Shown piece after piece: positions 1-8,869 of a DNA stretch of 64,000 nt. Source of the stretch: Solibacillus faecavium (GTDB lineage: Bacteria; Bacillota; Bacilli; Bacillales_A; Planococcaceae); contig NZ_JACSPZ010000001.1 in NCBI RefSeq assembly GCF_014836905.1, forward strand, positions 1 to 64,000, written 5' to 3'. The notes below the pieces were generated by a model. It saw only the letters and a list, made by a program, of their open reading frames with translations, had not been told where the DNA came from and searched no databases. The position numbers and the translations under genes are program-made. The stretch's first letter is position 1. Each line of letters starts with the position of its first letter.

Positions 1-156
1 GTTGACACTCAAGCATCATACAAGAGGGCTTTTTTTATTTCAAGTCCCCGAAAATGTTTCTAACAGGAATGCTCCTTTACTCTATATTTTTCTACAATAT
101 CACTTTAACATAATTTCTGGAAATTAACTCCTAAAAATAGTTGAATCAATAAATTA

Positions 157-190
157 AAAACCGTTATGCAAAAATCTCACATAACGGCTT
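157..190 (-). terminator. Intrinsic terminator after sseA
   Basis: On the minus strand an 8-bp stem (CCGTTATG/CATAACGG) is followed by a T-run. It lies just past the stop codon of the sulfurtransferase gene at 201. Confidence 0.8.
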
Positions 191-200
191 GTTTTATTTT

Positions 201-1004
201 TTAGTTAGACGTTGCGACTGGGTGATGGTTTACCCAATCACTGTACCCAGCCATATAAATTTGGACATTTTCATAACCTGCTTCTTTTAAAACTGTGTAA
301 ATAGGCGTTGCTGTGACACCTGAACCACAGTAAACAACAATATCTTCGTCCTTAGATACTTTGTCTAGAAGAGATGATGTAATGACTAAATTAGAACCTT
401 CACGTAACTGTTCCCAGTCGTAATTTTGGGCTGTCGGAATATGTCCAGCTAATTTATCAAACGGCTCATATTCGCCATTATAGCGAGCTGCTGAACGGGC
501 ATCCAATAAAGTAGCTTTTGTTTTTCCTTCCACAATATTTACAATATCCTGGCGCTTCAGTAAAATTTCATCATTCCATTGAAGCTGTAAATTAGTTTTT
601 GGAAATGTCGGTACTTCAGTAGTAATTGGCAAACCTACATCTTTTAAAGCCTGGTAACCACCATTAACAACATAGGCATGCTTAAACCCTGCATAGTTTA
701 AAATCCACCATGCGCGTGTAGCATATGGTGAAGCACCTTGATCGTACACGTAAATAGCATCATTAAGATCTAATCCATGCTTTTCAAATAATGCTTGAAG
801 CTGCTCTTTATCTGGTAGCGGGTGGCGTCCTTCACCTTTCGCTAAATCCGATAAATCTGTATTTAAATCCCAATATACAGCCCCTTTTACATGCCCTTCT
901 TCATAAAGAGCTTTGCCTAGTTCTACATTTGTCATATCAAATCTAGCATCGATAAAGCGTCCTGTCGGCTCAATTTTATCGGCTGTTACAAAAATATTAG
1001 TCAT
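201..1004 (-). CDS. sseA: Thiosulfate/3-mercaptopyruvate sulfurtransferase (rhodanese)
   Basis: This 267-residue cytoplasmic protein has two rhodanese domains in tandem. The N-terminal one is structural. The C-terminal one carries the active-site loop CGSGVTA near residue 228, whose cysteine would hold the persulfide. Enzymes of this family move sulfane sulfur from thiosulfate or 3-mercaptopyruvate to cyanide or thiols. CGSGVTA-type loops are usual in SseA-like proteins, but the true donor cannot be told from sequence. The stop is followed by a terminator. The start ATG lies 13 bp from the end of the upstream dynamin gene, with an AGGAGGAT ribosome site, so the two may be co-transcribed. A TusA/YeeE sulfur pair lies 8 kb away. 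Confidence 0.9.
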   Translation of the reverse strand: MTNIFVTADKIEPTGRFIDARFDMTNVELGKALYEEGHVKGAVYWDLNTDLSDLAKGEGRHPLPDKEQLQALFEKHGLDLNDAIYVYDQGASPYATRAWWILNYAGFKHAYVVNGGYQALKDVGLPITTEVPTFPKTNLQLQWNDEILLKRQDIVNIVEGKTKATLLDARSAARYNGEYEPFDKLAGHIPTAQNYDWEQLREGSNLVITSSLLDKVSKDEDIVVYCGSGVTATPIYTVLKEAGYENVQIYMAGYSDWVNHHPVATSN

Positions 1005-1017
1005 AAAAAGATCCTCC

Positions 1018-4000
1018 TTATGATTGTAGTTGTGCGAAAATATCTTTCCAAACAGCTAAGTGGCTTTCTTCCTGCAGCAATAGGCGCTCTGTTTCAACTT
1101 GCTCAATTGCCTGTTCAAGCATGTGCTGGCGTAATTCTTCCGCCTCAATTGCTATAAAGCCTGCTGCCCATTCAAGAATTTTCGCTTTTTCTATTTCTAA
1201 ATATTTTTGGGCGTTTGGTTTTGTTAACTGTTCTAATGCATCGCGTAATTGCTCTTTTTCATTTTTTTCAAAGAAGGACTTCACATTTTTAAAGTGTGAT
1301 TTTACACCTTCATAAGGAGCAGTTTCAGCAAAAGGTCCTGTAAAGTCCAATAGCTGCGGCTCTTTCGATTCATAAGCTAAAAATGCAAAGCTTGGATTTA
1401 ACTCTTTCAATTCCCGGGCTGCATCTTTAAAATGCGCTTTCATCTTCTTTTCTACAAATTGCGCTAAACGGAAATTCGTTACGCGCATTTCCTGTGCAAA
1501 GTCAAAGCTTAGTGCTTGAAGCACTTCTTTCAAAGCTGTCTGTAATGCTTGCTGCGGAGGCATTTGAGCAAAAGTAGACGGATTATAACTTTCACGGAAG
1601 AAATCAGGATAACGATAGTACACACGTTGTAATACGTAGTACAGTAACTCATCCAGTTCCTGCTTCGCTTCACTTTCAATCATGGCTGTTTGGGTTGTTT
1701 GATATTTTGAACGTACAAGCTTTTCCAGATTAGTAAGCTCTTCTAGTCGTTCATCTTTACGCTTTAAGTTTTCTTCCGTTTGCGTAATTAAATCATGTAG
1801 TCGTGCCTCGGTTTTTTCCACTTCTTCTTTTAGCGCCTGTACCGCAATACTCATTAATTCATCATTCAGGAAATGATGGAATGCATCTTCAAATGGTGCC
1901 ATCCCTGACTGAAGATCATTCTGGTTTTCCTTTTCCTTCAGCGCCAGCAAACTTGATACCCCGTAAAGGCGTGGGAAACGAATACCGAAGCGTTGTAGCT
2001 CTGAACGAACATAACTCTTTACTTCTTCCTCTTCATCCATTGTAGAGGCTAAATCAATTGCATTCACAATAAAGAACATTTTATCTAATTCAAAAGCATC
2101 CTTTACACGGCCTAACTGAATTAAGAATTCGCGGTCCGCTTTGGCAAATGCATGGTTGTAGTATGTGATGAACAAAATGGCATCTGCATTTCGAATATAA
2201 TCAAATGCTACTCCAGTATGACGGGCGTTAATTGAATCCGCACCTGGTGTATCTACTAATGTTACACCCATGCGAGTAAGCGGCGAATCAAAGTAAAAAT
2301 CGATATTATCGACAAAGCAAGAACGATTTTCCTGCGCAACGTACTTTTCAAAATCATGGCGATTAACACGCAATGTCGTACCTAGCTTCGGCACAAACGT
2401 TTCATAGCCTTCTGAATAGGCACGAATAAACGACTTATGGACATTTAATCGCTCGTCGGATAATTTAACAGCCAAGCCTTCTGCTGCACGGTCATAAGCT
2501 TCTTTTAGCGAATTTACTTGTAAGCCGATTGCTTCATACGAGCCTTGAATATCTTCTAATAGCTGTTCTTCATTTTTCAAATGAACATCTGCTGTTTCAT
2601 GAGGATGTTCAGGTGATACTGGACGGATTTTATTAATTGCTGCTGTTGTCGGGTTAGGTGAAACCGGCAGAACGCGCTCACCCATTAATGCATTGGAGAA
2701 GCTTGATTTCCCGGCACTGAATGCACCGAATAAAGCAATTGTAAAGTCACGCTTTTGCAAACGCTCTACTTTTTTTGTTAAGAAACTTGAAACTTCCTTA
2801 AAGCCTTGAACATCCTTAATAATGTTGGCTGTCTTTAATGCCTTTTCAATAACTGCTTCCGCATTTAAGCCTGACCCTACTGTTTCCTGTACATGATCAT
2901 CAACAAGTTCCGTATCCTTCGCCGTCAACTGTAACATCGACTCATTAAATGGTCGTACATCTTTCAATGCCTGTTCATGCTCACGTTTCCAGTTTTCAAG
3001 GTGAATTTTCGACTCCGCACGTATCTCATTGGATACTTGCTTCATTAATGTATTGCTGAATGCCTCGAACTTCTCAATTTGCAGTATTTGTTGCAGTGCC
3101 TGTACTTTTTCGGACATCGCATTGATCTTCAGTTTTACCGGTGCTGCTGCTTCTTGCGCTACTTGCTCCAATGTATCTTTTTGCTCGATCTTCCAAGCAT
3201 CTGTTGTTTGGATAAAGTAACGTTTTGTCGCCTCGGAAACACGGTTCGCAAAGTTTAATACTGCATCACCTGTAATTACACCGCTTCTTTGTACTTGTTC
3301 TTCAATAATTGAAAACGGGAAATTAAATTCCTTTTGATCAATTCCTGCTGCACGCTCATCATTTAATGCACCAACATCTTTCAGCGCTTGCTTCATTAGT
3401 GCTTTCATATGACCAGTAATTTGAGATTGTACGACATGATTAAAGCTTGCATATGCCTCTTCTTGACGTCGCGTTTTCTCTTCAGCCGTTTTCTTTTTCG
3501 CGGTAAATAGCCCCCCCACTTTGAAGTCCTCTTGCTGGCTTTCCAAATAGGCGCGTAATTTTTCTCGCACATCCGCCGGCATGATGGCAGCATTTGCAAG
3601 TAAATCTTTACGTTTTTCATCAAATTGTTTGTCAAATACATCAAACGAGAATAGCTCTGTTTGACGAGTCAATTTCTCGTATTGTTCTAAAATATCATCA
3701 CGGTGCTGCCAATCATCCTCTGACACGATTTCCGCATAGGTTTCAAAGCGATCTTGTTTTTCTTCTTTTAAATATGCTTCATGCTCATGTTGTAGTTTTT
3801 TCAATGTATTTTCAGCTGTTAAAATTAATTGCTCCTGCCAATCATTCATTGAATCCATAACGATTTTTTTCACTTGATCAAAATCATTGTTCGGTAACTC
3901 TTTTTCGCGTAATGAAGTAAAGAAAATATTCTTTGGATATACACCCCAGGCCGCAAATGAGTTATGCACCGATTGTTTGAAATCTTCAAATGACAGTTCC

Positions 4001-4629
4001 GTTTCACGGTGTTTATCAATTTGATTGACGATTAAATAAACATTTGGATTATATTTCATTAACTGCTTTGTAAATTGGAAATTCAGCTCTGATTGTACAT
4101 GGTTATAGTCCATTGTATAAAACACCATGTCCGCTATATGTAGTGCCGATTCTGTACTCATTGCATGCGCATCATCAGTCGAGTCAACACCTGGAGTATC
4201 CATAACAGTAACCCCTTCAGGTAAGCTTGACGTGCTATGCCCAATTTCAATTTGTGAAACTAATTCACCGTTTTTGCTTAGTTCTTTCACTTGTTTAATA
4301 TCATAGCCTGCTTCAAACTTTACCGGCTTTTCATTATGCAAATAAAGAATAGCAAAATCTTCATCCGATTTATGCACTTTTACAATGTTTGCACTCGTCG
4401 GGATTGGACTTGTCGCCAAAATGTTTTCCCCCGAAAGTGCATTGATCATACTTGATTTACCGGCAGAAAAGTGACCGGCAAAACCGATGACAAATTCCTT
4501 CTGCAAAAGCTTGCGTGCAAATAAATGAAGCTTTTCAATTCGTTCTGAATCCTCATTCTCCTTGTAGATTATGTATTGTAATGCCGATTGCTGTAACAAT
4601 CGTTGAATTTTATCGTCAAACAACGTCAT
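1018..4629 (-). CDS. dynA: Double dynamin-like GTPase DynA (YpbR type)
   Basis: A 1203-residue protein with two complete dynamin-type GTPase halves in one chain. The first P-loop GHFSAGKSS is at about residues 52-60, with DTPGVDSTD near 144 and NQID near 201. The second P-loop GAFSAGKSS is near 635, with DTPGADS near 795 and NAID near 856. Both halves keep the G1, G3 and G4 motifs, and long coiled-coil helical segments follow each. In Bacillus subtilis DynA tethers and fuses membranes and helps against membrane damage and phage. The length matches that family. The protein probably acts at the inner face of the membrane. The ATG at 4629 is the first in the frame. Confidence 0.92.
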   Translation of the reverse strand: MTLFDDKIQRLLQQSALQYIIYKENEDSERIEKLHLFARKLLQKEFVIGFAGHFSAGKSSMINALSGENILATSPIPTSANIVKVHKSDEDFAILYLHNEKPVKFEAGYDIKQVKELSKNGELVSQIEIGHSTSSLPEGVTVMDTPGVDSTDDAHAMSTESALHIADMVFYTMDYNHVQSELNFQFTKQLMKYNPNVYLIVNQIDKHRETELSFEDFKQSVHNSFAAWGVYPKNIFFTSLREKELPNNDFDQVKKIVMDSMNDWQEQLILTAENTLKKLQHEHEAYLKEEKQDRFETYAEIVSEDDWQHRDDILEQYEKLTRQTELFSFDVFDKQFDEKRKDLLANAAIMPADVREKLRAYLESQQEDFKVGGLFTAKKKTAEEKTRRQEEAYASFNHVVQSQITGHMKALMKQALKDVGALNDERAAGIDQKEFNFPFSIIEEQVQRSGVITGDAVLNFANRVSEATKRYFIQTTDAWKIEQKDTLEQVAQEAAAPVKLKINAMSEKVQALQQILQIEKFEAFSNTLMKQVSNEIRAESKIHLENWKREHEQALKDVRPFNESMLQLTAKDTELVDDHVQETVGSGLNAEAVIEKALKTANIIKDVQGFKEVSSFLTKKVERLQKRDFTIALFGAFSAGKSSFSNALMGERVLPVSPNPTTAAINKIRPVSPEHPHETADVHLKNEEQLLEDIQGSYEAIGLQVNSLKEAYDRAAEGLAVKLSDERLNVHKSFIRAYSEGYETFVPKLGTTLRVNRHDFEKYVAQENRSCFVDNIDFYFDSPLTRMGVTLVDTPGADSINARHTGVAFDYIRNADAILFITYYNHAFAKADREFLIQLGRVKDAFELDKMFFIVNAIDLASTMDEEEEVKSYVRSELQRFGIRFPRLYGVSSLLALKEKENQNDLQSGMAPFEDAFHHFLNDELMSIAVQALKEEVEKTEARLHDLITQTEENLKRKDERLEELTNLEKLVRSKYQTTQTAMIESEAKQELDELLYYVLQRVYYRYPDFFRESYNPSTFAQMPPQQALQTALKEVLQALSFDFAQEMRVTNFRLAQFVEKKMKAHFKDAARELKELNPSFAFLAYESKEPQLLDFTGPFAETAPYEGVKSHFKNVKSFFEKNEKEQLRDALEQLTKPNAQKYLEIEKAKILEWAAGFIAIEAEELRQHMLEQAIEQVETERLLLQEESHLAVWKDIFAQLQS

Positions 4630-5014
4630 ATTTCTTACCCCTTATCTTCATTCACATTGATCAATTATCTTATTAAAAGCTAAAAGCTAATGTATGCTCG
4701 TTTTTTTGTAATTACCCAGGCTTTGAATACTCTAAATTTTAGAGCTTAATTGTCATTCTTAATTTGTCGAAACAGATAGATTTTTGCCTTAAATTCTTCA
4801 TACTTTCTATAGTACCATGGTTAGTCAAGAAAATCGGCTAGAATTTTTTAAAATTATCGCGAATAATGCATTTTTTAAGCTATTAGACGAATTATAGACG
4901 TCCCCCCATAATAATCGCTATTTTCAAATAATTGAACAAGCATCATATTCACTTGTTAATTTTATGGTCATGAATTTTAACTCGAAGGAATTGTAAATAC
5001 ATGTAAAAAAATAA
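4630..5014. other. Gene-free stretch before padR
   Basis: This AT-rich intergenic region separates divergent dynA and padR. I see no open frame with a ribosome site. A TTGACT hexamer on the minus strand near 4830 could belong to a dynA promoter, but no good -10 box follows at the right distance. Confidence 0.4.
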
Positions 5015-5044
5015 TTGACTTCCAATGTTTATAAAAAGTAAAAT
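5015..5044 (+). promoter_or_regulatory. padR promoter
   Basis: A -35 box TTGACT (5015-5020) and a -10 box TAAAAT (5039-5044) are separated by 18 bp. The -10 box overlaps the first base pairs of the PadR-type operator, which fits repression by steric block. Confidence 0.75.
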
Positions 5045-5060
5045 ACTCAACATAGAGTAT
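5043..5060. promoter_or_regulatory. PadR operator 1
   Basis: An inverted repeat ATACTC-N6-GAGTAT overlaps the -10 box and start region of padR. The same arms recur at 5655-5672 before the next gene, so this is very likely the autoregulatory site. Confidence 0.8.
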
Positions 5061-5077
5061 TATCTGGAGGTATTATA

Positions 5078-5608
5078 TTGACTCAACTCCTTGTACTAGG
5101 TGCACTAAATATGCAACCGATGTCTGGCTATGATATACAAATCATGCTACAAGAGAACGAAGCCGAAAGATGGTCAGGTGTACTAGTTGGGTCCATCTAC
5201 CATGCTTTAAAAAAATTGGAACAAAATCATTTTATAGAAATAGATCATATCGAACATAGCGGTAATCGCCAAAAATCTATTTATCGAATTACTGATTTAG
5301 GAAGAGCGCATTTAAAAGAGCTTGTTTATAACTCTATTATTTCTTCTAATGTACCCTACCCTCTCTCTTTATACGCTGGTTTATCTATGATTGATCAATT
5401 AGAAGAAGAAAGAGCAAAAGAAGCATTAAAACATCATTTAAAAATGCTTGAAAATGAACTCCTTTTAGTCGAAAGCGGTTTATCAATAAAAGAACAACAT
5501 TTACCGAACGGATTTTCACCAATGATGTCTATTGTAGCTAAAAACATGGTGGATATTTTAGAACAGCAAATTAACTTTGTGAAGGATTTATTAAATAGTT
5601 ATAAATAG
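5078..5608 (+). CDS. PadR family transcriptional regulator
   Basis: A 176-residue regulator. The N-terminal winged helix (about residues 1-75) has the PadR signature: an opening like LLVLGALNMQPMSGYDI, the stretch SIYHALKKLE and a wing ending in YRITDLGRAHL. The C-terminal half is helical, as in the PadR_C/Vir dimerisation domain. The TTG start at 5078 is supported by TCTGGAGG eight bases upstream. These regulators usually repress a neighbouring efflux or detoxification gene and release DNA when they bind a small phenolic or drug-like ligand; the ligand here is unknown. Two copies of one operator sequence flank the gene, so it probably represses itself and the genes downstream. Confidence 0.9.
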   Translation: MTQLLVLGALNMQPMSGYDIQIMLQENEAERWSGVLVGSIYHALKKLEQNHFIEIDHIEHSGNRQKSIYRITDLGRAHLKELVYNSIISSNVPYPLSLYAGLSMIDQLEEERAKEALKHHLKMLENELLLVESGLSIKEQHLPNGFSPMMSIVAKNMVDILEQQINFVKDLLNSYK

Positions 5609-5654
5609 AATTTAATCGTTCCTCTTATTAAGAGAGGAACAAAAAAATAACCAC

Positions 5655-5672
5655 ATACTCAACGTTGAGTAT
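5655..5672. promoter_or_regulatory. PadR operator 2 (perfect 18-bp palindrome)
   Basis: ATACTCAACGTTGAGTAT is a perfect palindrome 25 bp before the VOC gene. It has the same arms as the site in the padR promoter. It ties the VOC gene, and probably the hydrolase after it, to PadR control. Confidence 0.82.
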
Positions 5673-5696
5673 ATAAACTTTAAGGAGTGATCCATT

Positions 5697-6446
5697 ATGA
5701 AACTTGACCATCTCGTAATAAATGTAGCTGCAAATTACCAGCAAGAAAGTGAGGAAGTTCAACAAATTAAAAAAGCTGGCCTTCCCTATAATATAAAAAA
5801 GGGTAAAGGTACTAAAGGTTTTAAAGCAACTAATATTTGGACTGGAAATGAATACTTTGAATTAATCACTATTAAAAATAACGATGGTGGCGGATGGAAG
5901 CCTGAATGGGTTCATGCCTATAATTCGGGACATAGAGGATTAATTTGCCTGATGATTGACGTAAATAATATTGATGCTCATGTTCAGCGCTTTCAAAAAG
6001 AAGGAATTTTCATTTCCAATCCTGAAAGAATTAAGATTGAATTTTTCTTTAAGTTATTTTCAAAAACAATGCCATGGCAAAATAGCTTTTTGAATTTCTT
6101 TGAAAAAATCCCTCTTCAAATTGGTTTTCAACAAATGGATAGTGAAAAAATCCGAAAAGGGTTTGAAAAGTATATGGTTCCTAATTCTAAAGAGAATAAC
6201 ATATCTGGCATTGCAAAAATTCATATTTCAGGCGACTTCACTATTTCCGACTATCAAATGTTAAGAACTGTTTTTGAGAAAACAATTGATAATGAAAACC
6301 AACTAATCGTCCAGTTAGAAAATTCCCAAGAAATTATTTTTGAAAAAGCTAAAGACTATTCTGTAAAGGCCCTATTAAAAAACGATAATAGTTCTTTTAG
6401 TAGGAAGACATGCGAAATTGAAAACATCCTTATAAATATAGACTAA
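5697..6446 (+). CDS. VOC (glyoxalase-like) family protein, probable C-terminal frameshift
   Basis: A 249-residue protein opening with MKLDHLVINV, a typical first strand of a VOC/glyoxalase-like fold. The remainder has strand patterns such as YFELITIKN that suit a two-module VOC protein. Metal ligands cannot be assigned with confidence, and the substrate is unknown. The start is supported by AAGGAGTGATCC. The annotated frame stops at 6446. The frame at 6425-6548 stays open for a further 40 residues of protein-like sequence and overlaps the start of the next gene, so the tail appears frameshifted at an A-run at 6421-6424. It lies directly behind PadR operator 2 and is probably PadR-controlled. 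Confidence 0.75.
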   Translation: MKLDHLVINVAANYQQESEEVQQIKKAGLPYNIKKGKGTKGFKATNIWTGNEYFELITIKNNDGGGWKPEWVHAYNSGHRGLICLMIDVNNIDAHVQRFQKEGIFISNPERIKIEFFFKLFSKTMPWQNSFLNFFEKIPLQIGFQQMDSEKIRKGFEKYMVPNSKENNISGIAKIHISGDFTISDYQMLRTVFEKTIDNENQLIVQLENSQEIIFEKAKDYSVKALLKNDNSSFSRKTCEIENILINID

Positions 6447-6543
6447 CTCACAAACAATGCATTGCAATTGAACAGGATACGCTCTATTCAATTCAGTTAG
6501 AGGAAAAGGAAATTGCTATTTCACTACAGTTGGAGGGAAATGT

Positions 6544-7527
6544 GTGAAATTTAACTCTAGAAATTTAGCATACAATGACACAGAAATTTATTGGAAAGAG
6601 TATCAACGATTTTTCCCTGAAGAATTGAGAATAAATGAAAATAATCTGCCAACTGAAGAATGGTGGGATTGGAATGATTGTTCAATCCATTTGGACCGAA
6701 TGTCTGTTTCGGGATCAAAAATTAAAGTTATTTTAATTCACGGCGCAGGCGGAAACGGTAGACTATTGGCTCCATATGCACGAATGCTACAATTAAATGG
6801 ATACGATGTGGTATCCCCAGACCTCCCCCCTTATGGTCTAAGTTACAGTTACACTGAGTCATTGAGTTCCATGGATTACCGCGATTGGATAAACATAATT
6901 AAGGACTTCATGGAACAGGAATATAAGCGAGACGGTAAACAAATTGTACTATTAGGAGCCAGCATTGGAGGCATGCTTGCATATCACGCGGCAAGTATGA
7001 GCAAACACGTTAAAGGTTTGATTGTTACGACCTTTGTAGATACAAGTAATCAGAATGTTCGTGATCAAATTGCCCCAAACAAGCTGATTAGCCGCTTAGG
7101 AAAATTTGCGATGGATAGTCTTCCATTTGCATTGGATTCATTTCGGATTCCCGTTTCGAAAGTTTCGAGAATGAAGTTAATTACAAATAACTTTGAACTG
7201 ACAAGACTAATTATGAATGATCCTCGAGCGGCAGGAACAAAAATTCCATTACGATTTCTAAGAACCTTCTTAAATATGAAAACAATTATTGAACCTGAAT
7301 CCTTTAACGTCTGTCCTATATTACTTATCCATCCCGAAGTAGATCCAATGACCCCATTTAACTTAAGTGAATCTTTCTTTAATCGACTAACATGTAAAAA
7401 AAGATGTGTAATTTTAGAAGGAGCTGGCCATTTTCCGATAGAACAACCAGGTATCGAACAGATGAAAACAGCTGTACTAGATTTTTTAATTGAGATAGAA
7501 AATAACGTTGTATCTAAAAAAGACTAG
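6544..7527 (+). CDS. Alpha/beta hydrolase
   Basis: A 327-residue alpha/beta hydrolase fold protein without a clear signal peptide. The oxyanion strand VILIHGAGGNG is near residues 59-69. The nucleophile elbow GASIGG carries the serine. The late acid is probably in HPEVDPMTP, and the histidine is in GAGHFPIEQ. All parts of a catalytic triad are present, but the substrate cannot be told. The GTG start at 6544 has TTGGAGGGAAAT just upstream. It overlaps the TGA that would end the frameshift-corrected VOC protein, so the two genes look translationally coupled and form one PadR-linked unit, perhaps for detoxifying or modifying a small molecule. Confidence 0.85.
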   Translation: MKFNSRNLAYNDTEIYWKEYQRFFPEELRINENNLPTEEWWDWNDCSIHLDRMSVSGSKIKVILIHGAGGNGRLLAPYARMLQLNGYDVVSPDLPPYGLSYSYTESLSSMDYRDWINIIKDFMEQEYKRDGKQIVLLGASIGGMLAYHAASMSKHVKGLIVTTFVDTSNQNVRDQIAPNKLISRLGKFAMDSLPFALDSFRIPVSKVSRMKLITNNFELTRLIMNDPRAAGTKIPLRFLRTFLNMKTIIEPESFNVCPILLIHPEVDPMTPFNLSESFFNRLTCKKRCVILEGAGHFPIEQPGIEQMKTAVLDFLIEIENNVVSKKD

Positions 7528-7596
7528 TGTTTCGTATTAGTTTTGCTTTCAATCACTGAATACTTATTAAATTACTATAAAAAATGAGGTAGCAAA

Positions 7597-8073
7597 ATGT
7601 TTTTCAAACCGAAATTGATTAAAAATGAAAAAAAATATAGTGCTAAATTGTTATTTGAAGATGTGTCATCTGAGACATGGGATAAGGATAATTTGACGAA
7701 AGCTAATTTAGATTTTTCAATAGATAGCGTTCGTCGCGTTAATGAATACGCTGATCGATTAATCCACACAGAATTTGGCCAGCAGCTATTAAAAGAACAT
7801 CATGATAATTTGATAACACGCATCGGTGCCTATTTAGGGGAAGTAATTAAAAATCACAAAGACGGCCAATATCGCTGGTTTGATTTTAACTCTATAAGAG
7901 AAAATACCATGCATTTAGATGAATATTCAATAAGTGTACAAGATGAGTCTGTACTTTATTCTAAAAAGATGGATGATGTATTATGTCCTATCTATGAAGT
8001 GAAGCAATATTTTGATGGACAATCGAAATATACCAATTTTTTGGAATATGTAGAAGTTGCTATTAAAGAATAG
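7597..8073 (+). CDS. Hypothetical protein, 158 residues
   Basis: I do not recognise this family. The product is soluble, acidic and probably alpha/beta, with no signal peptide or membrane segment. It contains a helical stretch around residues 45-85 and a more strand-like C-terminus. The ATG is preceded by TGAGGTAG at a workable distance. It lies alone between the hydrolase and the membrane protease on the same strand, with gaps of about 70 bp on each side. Its low GC matches the rest of this accessory patch. No function is proposed. Confidence 0.6.
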   Translation: MFFKPKLIKNEKKYSAKLLFEDVSSETWDKDNLTKANLDFSIDSVRRVNEYADRLIHTEFGQQLLKEHHDNLITRIGAYLGEVIKNHKDGQYRWFDFNSIRENTMHLDEYSISVQDESVLYSKKMDDVLCPIYEVKQYFDGQSKYTNFLEYVEVAIKE

Positions 8074-8144
8074 GTTTATACTATAGTTAATTAGAGTGGT
8101 AGTTTACCATTTTTGTCTTATTCGTCTTTGGGGAGAGGGATTGA

Positions 8145-8612
8145 ATGCAAGAACAATTAATTAACTTTTTGATGTATATACTTTATATACCAATAGTATT
8201 TATCATTCATGAATTAGGGCATGCATTATTTGTTGTTTTGTTTGGAAAGGAAGTTAGAGAAGTACAACTTGGATTCGGGAAAGACTTATTTAGAATAAAA
8301 AAATTCGTTGTAAAAAGAAGCATGGGATGGAACGGTGGTTATTGCTCATGGGAAAATATTGATTCCTTGGCGTGGTATAAAAAGATCGTAATATTTTTAG
8401 GTGGTATTATTTTAAATTTAGTCACAGCAACTTTAGTGTGGATATTTGGTGACGTCCAGTATGCAGATTGGTATAGATCATTTATTATTCTATCTTACTT
8501 TATAGCAGTAATTAATCTACTCCCGTTCAAATTCAAAAGTAATATTACAAAAATAGAATCAGACGGATTACAATGTATTAAGCTATTGAATTCTATGAAG
8601 CAAGGGAAGTAG
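8145..8612 (+). CDS. M50 (site-2 protease-like) membrane metalloprotease
   Basis: A 155-residue membrane protein. A first hydrophobic segment holds the zinc motif HELGH (residues 22-26). Near the C-terminus NLLPF (124-128) and SDG (139-141) match the second M50 motif, NxxP...DG, which gives the third zinc ligand. Two more membrane segments lie around residues 82-125. Family members cut substrates inside the membrane, but small versions like this are uncharacterised. The spacing between NLLP and SDG is longer than in classical members. The ATG follows GGGGAGAGGG. No sigma/anti-sigma pair is adjacent. It ends just before a repeat array. Confidence 0.78.
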   Translation: MQEQLINFLMYILYIPIVFIIHELGHALFVVLFGKEVREVQLGFGKDLFRIKKFVVKRSMGWNGGYCSWENIDSLAWYKKIVIFLGGIILNLVTATLVWIFGDVQYADWYRSFIILSYFIAVINLLPFKFKSNITKIESDGLQCIKLLNSMKQGK

Positions 8613-8633
8613 CATTGATGTCGATATAAGAAT

Positions 8634-8805
8634 TTCTAATATATTTTAAAATCTTCTAATATAATTTTATTTGTTCTAATAAAACTCCGATTTGCTAATA
8701 TACTTTTAAGATGTGCTAATATGGGGGCAATTTGTTCTAATATCACGTTTCAATCTGCTAATATCACTTCAAGTTTTTCTAATAACTCTCTCAATTGTTC
8801 TAATA
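8634..8805. repeat. Nine-unit TKCTAATA array, about 21-bp period (copy 1)
   Basis: The 8-bp motif T(T/G)CTAATA starts at 8634, 8654, 8674, 8693, 8714, 8735, 8756, 8777 and 8798, with steps of 19-21 bp. The DNA between motifs is variable. It lies between convergent genes. A homologous nine-unit array is at 45023-45192. Confidence 0.9.
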
Positions 8806-8830
8806 AAATACCAACGCCTTAAACCCCGAC

Positions 8831-8863
8831 AAAAAACAGCACCTCAAAATTCGAGATGCTGTT
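8831..8863 (-). terminator. Intrinsic terminator after tusA
   Basis: On the minus strand an 11-bp stem (AACAGCATCTC/GAGGTGCTGTT, one wobble pair) runs into a T-run immediately after the tusA stop. Confidence 0.85.
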
Positions 8864-8869
8864 AATTCA

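Noticed and set aside
5620-5650. Terminator between padR and the VOC gene
   Set aside because: The hairpin GTTCCTCT/AGAGGAAC is followed by As, not Ts, on the plus strand, so it would not end the padR transcript well.
8634-8805. CRISPR array
   Set aside because: The repeated motif is only 8 bp with spacers of about 13 bp, there is no longer direct repeat, and no cas gene lies nearby.
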